DNA from: Odoribacter sp. Z80
GTDB taxonomy: Bacteria; Bacteroidota; Bacteroidia; Bacteroidales; Marinifilaceae
Direction of reading: 5' to 3'
NCBI RefSeq assembly: GCF_009935865.1
Contig: NZ_QWEL01000011.1
Coordinates: 1-64,000, forward strand
Length of the DNA stretch: 64,000 nucleotides
The notes under the pieces are model-generated. The model was given only the letters and a program-made list of their open reading frames with translations, was not told the origin of the DNA and did not search any database. The position numbers and the translations under genes are program-made. This document shows positions 44,528-52,501 of this stretch, in pieces. Within the stretch, counting starts at the first letter, position 1; every line of letters starts with the position of its first letter.

Positions 44528-47338
44528 TTAAATCTTAATAATATTTTTCTTCCACGAGCCTGCAGCATTTTCTACCACCAACACATAAGTTCCGGCCTGC
44601 ATACCGCCCATATCCAACGTGTAACCCGCATCTCCGATAGTGACTTTCTCTAATTTCATCATACGACCCACAGCATTGTAAAGTCTCAGGGTAACCTCAC
44701 CTCTCACAGAAGGCTGCAAAGTAATATGCAAATCCTTTTTCACCGGATTCGGATAAACACTCAAAGCCTTTTCCAGCTCACTGTCATCCGCCAGGATTAC
44801 CTCAACCGTGAAACGCTGACTCACAGATAAGCCGACTTCGTTCTTCGCTCTTACTAAAATCTGAGTTTGTCCGACAATTTTCGGCTCTATCGTCAGATTA
44901 TCCCCATACCGCTGAACAGTAGCCACCGCATCCGAACTGTTTTCCACCTCATAAATCAAAGTACGTCCTTTAGGATCTGAAAAATATTCGGTCATATTCA
45001 AAGTAGTACGTCTTCCGTTTTTAGCCAGTTCCATTCTCTCAAACGGCCGGATAATCCTGGGGGCAACTTCCTTATACAATATTTCAACCGGCATATGGAC
45101 AGAAGCAGATTTACCATACTGGTCTGCCACTGTAATTTGCAGCCCATAAGCTCCGGCTACCAGATAATCCGGTCTAACCGTAAAATTCACTACTGTATCG
45201 CCGACATTTTCCGCTTCAATCCAATTCAAAGCAGGTTCTACTTTACAAATGATTTTCTGCCTTTCCGGATCATCAACCTTCAGACTGACTGTCCGTTCTG
45301 TCCCTTCGTTTACAATTACCGTTCCATTCCAGCCCGGAGTCAATACCGGTACCTGATTTTCAGTCACCGTCTTACTTACCTGCGGGGCAGCTTTACTCTC
45401 TCCCCCCCAACGGTCATAAGCTTTCAGACTGAAATAATAGGTCTGTCCCAACTCCAGTCCGGTAATAGTGTCCCGAACAACTGTTCCGGCAGGAACATAC
45501 CGCACATTCACCGTTTTCGTCGATACATTTGCTTCCGTCAAGGCAGGTGCCTCCAAAGATTCAGTACTCCAACTAATAACATATTTACTCATAGGCCCGT
45601 CCGGAGCAGCCTTCACCGTCCATTCCAAAATAGCCCAATCATCATACGCATCAACAACAGTCAGATGGGAAGAATCCGGGACCTCAGCCGAAGGCGGAGT
45701 CAATGCCAAACCAACATCAATACGTCCAACCCCTAACAATCCCTGGAACTTCTGATTATAAGCATCTATCGAATGAGTCGCATTCATCAGGCGGTCCCAC
45801 AACTCATCCGGCGTATATCCCTTTCCCTGAAATTTGGATAAAACCAAAGCTGCACAGCCACTAACGTGGGGACAAGCCATGGAAGTACCCTGCAACCAGG
45901 CATAAGTTCCATCCACAGAAGTACTCAACACAGCATAAATATCGCCATAACTCTGTTCTCCACCAGGAGCTGTAATATCAATCCAGGTTCCGAAATTAGA
46001 GTAAGAGGCCCGCTTAAAATTATGAGCCATAGAAGCCACTGTCATTACTTCGGAATAAGCGGCAGGCCACTCTTTCGCATCGCTGTTACTATTTGCAGCG
46101 GCAAAAATAACCAAACCGCCATTCATTGGACCATTCTGCTCTCTTGTGCTGGGGTCCTTACCCGCATACCGAATAAAATAATCTATAGCTGAACGCATAG
46201 CCGAATTCAAAAAAGCAGCTTCTTCATACGCCCCGCTAGTCCAGGAATTGGAAGAAATCACAGCTCCCATATCAGCCGCATACACATACATATTCGGATC
46301 AGCATAGGCTTTACTCTCACCGGTTGTGGCATCATTGTGGAAAATCTGACAGCTCATTAAGCGAACACCATCTCCCGCTCCGGAACCTCCGGCAATTCCA
46401 CAAATACCTATTCCGTTTCCGTTGACAGCAGAAATAGTTCCGGCACAGTGAGTACCGTGCACATATTGGGTAATAGCACCATTTCCCATAATGGAATCCC
46501 CGACCGGCGCAGCCACTTTCTTTGCCGTTACGAAATTCCAACCGTAAATATCATCCACATATCCGTTACCGTCATCATCCACTCCTTCTGTGCCGTTCAA
46601 TTCCGCTTCATTAATCCACATATTTGCTGCCAGGTCAGGATGATTGTACTGAATACCACCGTCCATCACGGCAACAATCACCTCCGGCGAACCCGTTTCT
46701 GTTTTCCAGGCTTCAAAAACACCGATATCAGCGCCTTCCAAAGCTCCCGACAACCCGTTCACACTCTCGCCCGTATTATGATAGTGCCACATTTCCTCTA
46801 AACGGGGATCATTAAAAGGCATCGGCTCGTCTGAGGCCGCTTTTGTACGGGACCTCTGTAACATGGAACGCACAGGTTCAAGCGGTTCCTCCACAACCTG
46901 ATAGTCGCATAACCGGGCTTCATGTACCGGAGAAACGACTTCAATTTCAGGAATATCACCGTAAGCCTCCATTGCACTCCGGGTAGGCACTTTTTCGTCA
47001 AAATAAACATCATACCACAAATGAAGTCCCGCTTCCTTATGACGTTCTTCAAACTTTCCGGCATAAGGGAACACCCTCTCTATCCGCGTTACCCGTACAT
47101 CCAGATTCGTTAAATCAATTCCTTCAATTCCTGTGGCAACCGCTCCGCTTCTGGTCTTCACAACCTGCAAAGCAGGAGCGTCCGCCTTCAACTTAATTTG
47201 AATGTGACCAGGAATCACCTGTGCCTGTTCCACTCCGGAAACAGACGGACCTTTAGCATCGTCCTTCCACGTTATCTCATCCTGCTGACATGATGAGATG
47301 ACAAAAATAAAGGCGATGAGATAAAATATTTTTTTCAT
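44528..47338 (-). CDS. S8 subtilisin-like protease with T9SS sorting domain
   Basis: 936 residues. The N terminus has a lipobox-like ISSC at Cys17 (FVISSCQQDE). A pro-region runs to about 180. The catalytic domain has Asp226 (AVMDGGI), His297 (VHGTHCAG), Asn416 (AAANSNS) and Ser486 (QGTSMACPHVSG), the complete triad. A fibronectin III-like domain (about 565-660) and two Ig/cadherin-like beta domains (about 665-850) follow. The last 75 residues are a type A T9SS sorting domain with YPNPVKKDL and AGTYVLVVE, ending KKNIIKI. Normally this domain directs export and removal by PorU. The coexistence with a lipobox is unusual. Confidence 0.92.
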   Translation of the reverse strand: MKKIFYLIAFIFVISSCQQDEITWKDDAKGPSVSGVEQAQVIPGHIQIKLKADAPALQVVKTRSGAVATGIEGIDLTNLDVRVTRIERVFPYAGKFEERHKEAGLHLWYDVYFDEKVPTRSAMEAYGDIPEIEVVSPVHEARLCDYQVVEEPLEPVRSMLQRSRTKAASDEPMPFNDPRLEEMWHYHNTGESVNGLSGALEGADIGVFEAWKTETGSPEVIVAVMDGGIQYNHPDLAANMWINEAELNGTEGVDDDGNGYVDDIYGWNFVTAKKVAAPVGDSIMGNGAITQYVHGTHCAGTISAVNGNGIGICGIAGGSGAGDGVRLMSCQIFHNDATTGESKAYADPNMYVYAADMGAVISSNSWTSGAYEEAAFLNSAMRSAIDYFIRYAGKDPSTREQNGPMNGGLVIFAAANSNSDAKEWPAAYSEVMTVASMAHNFKRASYSNFGTWIDITAPGGEQSYGDIYAVLSTSVDGTYAWLQGTSMACPHVSGCAALVLSKFQGKGYTPDELWDRLMNATHSIDAYNQKFQGLLGVGRIDVGLALTPPSAEVPDSSHLTVVDAYDDWAILEWTVKAAPDGPMSKYVISWSTESLEAPALTEANVSTKTVNVRYVPAGTVVRDTITGLELGQTYYFSLKAYDRWGGESKAAPQVSKTVTENQVPVLTPGWNGTVIVNEGTERTVSLKVDDPERQKIICKVEPALNWIEAENVGDTVVNFTVRPDYLVAGAYGLQITVADQYGKSASVHMPVEILYKEVAPRIIRPFERMELAKNGRRTTLNMTEYFSDPKGRTLIYEVENSSDAVATVQRYGDNLTIEPKIVGQTQILVRAKNEVGLSVSQRFTVEVILADDSELEKALSVYPNPVKKDLHITLQPSVRGEVTLRLYNAVGRMMKLEKVTIGDAGYTLDMGGMQAGTYVLVVENAAGSWKKNIIKI

Positions 47339-47352
47339 AACAAGTGACTTAA

Positions 47353-48993
47353 TTATTTGATTTTAGTAAATACTAAATTCTGGAATCTGGTATTGCTGTC
47401 CCAAGTATTGAAAGGCTCCCAAGTGGTCCTGCTAACCAGCTGTCCGTAAATGTAAACATCAGTCTCAGATTCTAAATGGGTAAAATTCCGGTTATGAGTC
47501 ATTCCCATTTCGCCCTCCACAAGTTCATCATCATCATTCATCATCATCATCCGTAAATCACAGCTTCCGTAAGGAGGATTATAGCCAAGATTAGCCCCCG
47601 ATAAATCTCCCGAAGCCAAAAGTTGCATTTCTCCCGTATTCACATCAATTCTTATCCGAAGCACAATATCCGAACCGTGAGCAAGTCCACTTGCACTGAA
47701 CCGAACCATAAAGACCCTGCCATAATTCTCCTCTTCCTCATCAGAAGTCTCTCCGCCATAAATCCTGGCAGTTGTGGTCAATTTCTTCGGGTTTCCTACA
47801 GCAGGAGCAGGCACCCAAACAAGCTCCAGATTGTACTCCCCAATCATATCATCGTACAAAGAATTTACATTCACATCATCATTTTCAATCAAACAACTCA
47901 TCAACGTATCGTTCGAAGCAATCAGGGCCCCCTGTATGGAATCAAACCCAACCTGAAAACTCCGGTCTACATCATAAACATCATTGTCTATCAAATCAAT
48001 CTTGACACTATCCAGTTTATTTCCTACCGGGAAAATAATATCCCTTTTTCCGAAAGTAAAATCAACACCTTCTTTGGCGGTTCCCTCACGCACACCTAAC
48101 ACCACTCTTACAGGCATTTTCGGATTACCCTTTATACGTACCGGCACCCAAATCGGTCCTTCAGCTTCCAGACAATTTGCAGAAACCCTGTCGAAACAAA
48201 CAAATACCGGTTCCTCATCATCCTGAATAGTCACTTTCATGGTACGGATGGCTTCCGACAACTCTGCATTCCTGCAATCGGTCAATGCCAGTTCAAAATA
48301 ACGGGCATCATTTTCTTCCAGGTCATCAATAATAGTTACCGGAATCATCAAGCTCGTATCCCCCGGCTGAATCGTATATACCTGAGTCGTATCTACCCGA
48401 TAATGCACTCCGTAAACAGCTGTGCTTTTCTCAGGAAGAGTATGCAAATGGAAAGAAACTTCATCATTCCAAACCCGGTCCATTCGAACGAAAACTTCCA
48501 ACAAAGGTTGTTCCTCACTGGTAGTTACCATCGTTTCAGAAAATCCAACCAAAGGAACTCCTTCATTACTGGTGATAGTCACTTTACAAACATCTAATTC
48601 CGAAGAAAGCTTCGCTCCTTTGGCCTCCAAAAGTTCAAACACAAATTCCCGGTCCGGAGTGTATTCCGGATAATCTTTCACGTCAACCTGAAAATACCCT
48701 ACACTTTTTCCTTCCGGAATAACAATCCGTTTGGACATAAAGGTATAATCCACACCCTCCTTTGCATTGTTTTCCGACTTAATATATCCGGTTACCGTCA
48801 CCTCATTAAGTGCCGGAACCGATAAAACAACGGGTATCTGAAAAGGAGTAATATTCTCGAGTGTCCTAAACTCTTTACTGCTCAAAGAAACTGTAATCTG
48901 TCCCGGAGCAAATCCATCCTCATTATCGTCATCACACGACCAGGTCAAACCAAGAAACAGGCAGCATATCAAAAATCCGAATAGCTTATTCAT
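47353..48993 (-). CDS. Calx-beta repeat surface lipoprotein
   Basis: 546 residues. Lipobox at Cys20 (LGLTWSCDDDNEDG), followed by an acidic stretch typical of surface export. Three Calx-beta-like modules (about 30-385): EGVDYTFMSKRIVIPEG, GVHYRVDTTQVYTIQPG and EGVDFTFGKRDIIFPVG, each followed by a DxxxExDxRxFxL turn. The C-terminal 160 residues form a separate beta domain with a Met/Asp-rich MMMMNDDDELVEGEMGM segment that may bind metal. It lies 24 nt after the sialidase-like gene and 14 nt before the protease gene. Confidence 0.8.
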   Translation of the reverse strand: MNKLFGFLICCLFLGLTWSCDDDNEDGFAPGQITVSLSSKEFRTLENITPFQIPVVLSVPALNEVTVTGYIKSENNAKEGVDYTFMSKRIVIPEGKSVGYFQVDVKDYPEYTPDREFVFELLEAKGAKLSSELDVCKVTITSNEGVPLVGFSETMVTTSEEQPLLEVFVRMDRVWNDEVSFHLHTLPEKSTAVYGVHYRVDTTQVYTIQPGDTSLMIPVTIIDDLEENDARYFELALTDCRNAELSEAIRTMKVTIQDDEEPVFVCFDRVSANCLEAEGPIWVPVRIKGNPKMPVRVVLGVREGTAKEGVDFTFGKRDIIFPVGNKLDSVKIDLIDNDVYDVDRSFQVGFDSIQGALIASNDTLMSCLIENDDVNVNSLYDDMIGEYNLELVWVPAPAVGNPKKLTTTARIYGGETSDEEEENYGRVFMVRFSASGLAHGSDIVLRIRIDVNTGEMQLLASGDLSGANLGYNPPYGSCDLRMMMMNDDDELVEGEMGMTHNRNFTHLESETDVYIYGQLVSRTTWEPFNTWDSNTRFQNLVFTKIK

Positions 48994-49017
48994 ATTACAC
49001 TGTTTTTATCATAAACA

Positions 49018-50955
49018 TTAGTTAGCAGTTTCTCTGAAAATCAGTAAACCTTCATAAGGCACGGCAGTTCCTCCTTCCGTCACCGAAATAACTGTATTTC
49101 CGGAAATAACCGCGTCCATCGCCCCAACCGGATAAATGTAATTTTCATAACATTTTATCCCTGCCAGATCCTTCACCTCCCAGGACTGACCACCATCTCT
49201 GGATACTGCCATAGTCATTCCATTTCCCATAAGCTCTATATCCGGCTTATAGATGTATAGCCTTTTCTGATTTTTCGGACCATAAACCGGATCCTGATTC
49301 ACGGAACTACCGGCAAAGGAAGAAGTCTTCTCAGCTCCTGTCGGAGTAAAATGATAAATGGTTCCGTCAGCTCCGAGCACTGTCGCACCGCCAACTTGCT
49401 GACCGCCGGTTCCTGTAGGAATGGTTGCATCAACCGGTTGACTCCAGTTTGCTCCACCGTCCGTACTAACGACCATCTTACGGGAAGAACCAGAAGAAGA
49501 ATGAGTAACATACATAATCAGTTGATTATCCTGTTCAATGATGCTGGCTGAATTGTTGCGCAATCCACCAACCACATTTCCTATCGTCCAGGATTCCCCG
49601 TTGTCCTCTGAAAACAGTGCAGCCACAGTCCCACGGGTTCCGACCTGGCACCGTAACGGCATAATCAATCTTCCGTCGGAAGTTTTAATTCCATGCCCGG
49701 ACAAAGTAGATAAAGTATAACCGCTCAAGGTCACATCTACTGCTTCTCCCTCTGTCCAGTTTTGTCCGCCGTCTTCAGACACCAAGTATTCTATACGGTA
49801 ATCTCCGTCTTGTTTTCCGTTCAAATCCACCGTATAAAACAAATAAATCTTATCACCGACATTGATTACCTCCGGCCGCATATAAACTCCATTGTCTCCT
49901 CCTTTCAACACCGTCCAGCCACTCCAATTTTTTCCACCATCAGTAGAACGTTTCATTAAAATATCGGTTGCATTGGACCGGATTGAGGCCAACCGGGAAG
50001 TCTGCATCATCACTTCATGACGTCCTTCAGCAAACAGCAAGGTAGTACCATTTACATCCGTCAAAGCCGGAGCCTGAATCGTCATGTAATCATTTTCCCG
50101 TTGTACACCAACAGGCTCCTGCATCACATAATCCCCTTCGATACTCAATTCATAAAAACGGGCGGCCCCTATCCACGGATGAAACATCAACGGGAAGACT
50201 TGCTCTTCAACATCTTCTGCTGTAAAGGCCCATAACGTCTTACCATCAATCTTGACATAAAAGAAGTTATTTACACAAGCCAATACCAATTCAAAAGGCT
50301 CACACGGAGTAACATACTCCTGCATCGGGTCATTATTGATACCTTTCAACGAATTCACCAAACCTCCTCCACGCGCCCAATAAAACACAGAAGACGACCA
50401 ATCCAAACCGAAAAGAGAACGGTCACTCCAACCTTTTCCTCCTTCAAAAGAAAAATGGCTTAATGAATTACGTCCCATGACCTCAGTAGCCATCCGGACA
50501 GTAACTTTCCAGTTCTTATTCGGACCGTTCTGCAGATATACACGGGACTGAAGAACATTGTACATATAACTCAATTGATTTCCGCCATAATTATCTGTAT
50601 TGTCCAAAGCATCGAGAATTGAATGCTGACGGACTCCAAAATAAAGATTTCCGTTGCGGTCTACTCCGTGTATCCAGGATAAGGTATCCCAGACACCGGG
50701 CATCTCCACCGCAAAATCAGTAAATCCCATGACAGACATCTTTGTAAAATCAGGTTGACCGTCCTTGATCAGATACACCGCATTCGAACCGTCAAAAGGA
50801 TTCGGCATCGAATCGTCCGTAACAAAAATCCCCTCTCCGGTTCCAGGCATATCAAAGTGCTGTTCCTTGTAACAGCCTGCCAAAAGCAAACTGAAAACTG
50901 CTCCAATGGCTATTGTAAGTTTTAACCTATTTCCCATATTATTCATTCTTAACAT
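49018..50955 (-). CDS. Sialidase-fold (GH33-like) surface lipoprotein
   Basis: 645 residues from the ATG that overlaps the SusD stop as TAATG (a TTG lies 9 nt earlier). Lipid Cys28. Residues about 60-285 are a lectin-like beta sandwich. The rest is a six-bladed propeller with five Asp boxes: STDGGKNWS, SEDGGQNWT, SEDNGESWT, STDGGANWS, SRDGGQSWE. The canonical first Arg of sialidases (F/Y-R-I-P) is not seen: the equivalent line reads YMTIQAPALTDVNGTTLLF. AEGRHE and TDILMKRS remain. It may bind sialylated or other glycans without cleaving, or be a divergent glycosidase. It is expressed with SusCD by overlap. Confidence 0.75.
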   Translation of the reverse strand: MLRMNNMGNRLKLTIAIGAVFSLLLAGCYKEQHFDMPGTGEGIFVTDDSMPNPFDGSNAVYLIKDGQPDFTKMSVMGFTDFAVEMPGVWDTLSWIHGVDRNGNLYFGVRQHSILDALDNTDNYGGNQLSYMYNVLQSRVYLQNGPNKNWKVTVRMATEVMGRNSLSHFSFEGGKGWSDRSLFGLDWSSSVFYWARGGGLVNSLKGINNDPMQEYVTPCEPFELVLACVNNFFYVKIDGKTLWAFTAEDVEEQVFPLMFHPWIGAARFYELSIEGDYVMQEPVGVQRENDYMTIQAPALTDVNGTTLLFAEGRHEVMMQTSRLASIRSNATDILMKRSTDGGKNWSGWTVLKGGDNGVYMRPEVINVGDKIYLFYTVDLNGKQDGDYRIEYLVSEDGGQNWTEGEAVDVTLSGYTLSTLSGHGIKTSDGRLIMPLRCQVGTRGTVAALFSEDNGESWTIGNVVGGLRNNSASIIEQDNQLIMYVTHSSSGSSRKMVVSTDGGANWSQPVDATIPTGTGGQQVGGATVLGADGTIYHFTPTGAEKTSSFAGSSVNQDPVYGPKNQKRLYIYKPDIELMGNGMTMAVSRDGGQSWEVKDLAGIKCYENYIYPVGAMDAVISGNTVISVTEGGTAVPYEGLLIFRETAN

Positions 50956-52493
50956 TATTTCCAACGTTCAGGTTCTATCGGCAAGTACCAGTTAGCAGGA
51001 TTAGACAACCGGCTGTAAACCTCATTCTTCTGATTCTCATCATCATACTTGGCAGATACAGTACGAGCTATGATTCCGGATTCTCCCAACCTGGTTTCCC
51101 GAAGTAAAAGGTCATACCATCTCTTGCCTTCAAAAGCATCTTCACGCGCTTTTTCTTTAAAAAGCTGCTCTTTCATGTTCGCTTTATCAAGAGCGATATC
51201 ATCCCGTTTGTATTTTTGCAAGCCACGGGCCACTCTGACTACATTCAACATTTCCAAAGCCGCTCCCGTATTTCCCAGCTCATTTTCAGCAATTCCCCGG
51301 ATCAGGTATACATCGGCATGCTTAAGAATATACCAGTTCGCAATACTTTCATACGGCTTGCGCATAGATTTGCCTTCTTCATCCAAACCGATATACTTCC
51401 AGATTACATCTTTCCGGTTGACACGCATGTAGCTCACCTTTGAACGAATATCCAAAGGCTCATTAAACAATTGGCTACAAACCGTCATTTTAGGTTTAAC
51501 TAAGTATCTTCCACCATCCGCTTCTATCGGAGAAGTAAATTCTTGTAACCGCTGGGTACGGAACCCTTGTTCAAAAACATACATAAATCCAAAAGAATTA
51601 TAAGTCGTGGCAGAAGCCGCCGCCGTAGTCGTATATTGTTGCGGCCAGGTAGATGCTGCTCCCAATTTGCCCTGTTTGATAAAAAACTCAGCATAAGCAG
51701 AAGCTTCCTGATACAATCCGTTCCATAAAGCCACCTCAGCAGATAAAGCATAAGCTCCAATCCAGCTCGCCCGAATCAAAGGTTCCTCTGCAGGAGGAGC
51801 AAACCCTAAAGCATATGAGGTTCCGTTGATCAACACCCTCGCCTTGGCCAAATCACTCATAATCGCTTTCCAGACCTCCTGTTCCTGAGCCGGCTGTAAC
51901 ACAACAGCCCGTAACTCTTCATCAGTCATGGTAATGGTATTCATCTTCACAATGTTACCCTTTTCATCCTCGAAAGTAACGTCATCAGCCACTTCTTCCA
52001 ATACCAAAGGAACCTGCCCGAAAGTACGTACCAGTTGGAAATAACACCACGCCCTCAGGAAATAAGCTTCCCCGTAAAATATTTTTAAACGGGTAGCTGT
52101 CACTTTATCCCCATTCGGTTGCATCCTCGGCAGATTCTTCAATTGGTGATTACACCGGGCGATGGATTTATAAAGAAATCCATAATCAGTATAAGGATTC
52201 AATGTAGAAACCGTATTATTTATAAATTCACTCACGTAAACATCCTTGGTCTCCCCCTCCGTTACCAGGTCTGCACGGGCCGACCCCCACAAAAATAATT
52301 TATGCACTTCCGGAGACAATGGAGCATACATACCGTATGCTACGGAGTTTAACTCACTGTTATTAGTGTAAAAATCATCTGGCGAAGCTCCATCTATCGG
52401 ATCCACGTCAAAGAAATCACCACAAGCCGTCAGCATAACACAACATGCAACCACTGGCAATTTCCATTTGATATATCTCATTATCCTCATCAT
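50955..52493 (-). CDS. SusD/RagB-family lipoprotein
   Basis: 512 residues. Lipobox Cys24 (MLTACGDFFDVDP). The helical TPR-rich SusD fold has FYTNNSELNSVAYGMY, then YGEAYFLRAWCYFQLVRTFGQV, and the C-terminal RAREDAFEGKRWYD-type block (KEKAREDAFEGKRWYDLL). SusD proteins lid the SusC channel and capture ligand. Partner is the SusC encoded 8 nt upstream. Stop overlaps the sialidase-like start (TAATG), so the three are coordinated. The ligand is not known. Confidence 0.93.
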   Translation of the reverse strand: MMRIMRYIKWKLPVVACCVMLTACGDFFDVDPIDGASPDDFYTNNSELNSVAYGMYAPLSPEVHKLFLWGSARADLVTEGETKDVYVSEFINNTVSTLNPYTDYGFLYKSIARCNHQLKNLPRMQPNGDKVTATRLKIFYGEAYFLRAWCYFQLVRTFGQVPLVLEEVADDVTFEDEKGNIVKMNTITMTDEELRAVVLQPAQEQEVWKAIMSDLAKARVLINGTSYALGFAPPAEEPLIRASWIGAYALSAEVALWNGLYQEASAYAEFFIKQGKLGAASTWPQQYTTTAAASATTYNSFGFMYVFEQGFRTQRLQEFTSPIEADGGRYLVKPKMTVCSQLFNEPLDIRSKVSYMRVNRKDVIWKYIGLDEEGKSMRKPYESIANWYILKHADVYLIRGIAENELGNTGAALEMLNVVRVARGLQKYKRDDIALDKANMKEQLFKEKAREDAFEGKRWYDLLLRETRLGESGIIARTVSAKYDDENQKNEVYSRLSNPANWYLPIEPERWK

Positions 52494-52501
52494 TCAACAG
52501 A

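Noticed and set aside
47521-47560. CAT-rich repeat run resembling a microsatellite
   Set aside because: It encodes the Met/Asp-rich stretch of the Calx-beta lipoprotein; too short and imperfect to call a repeat element.
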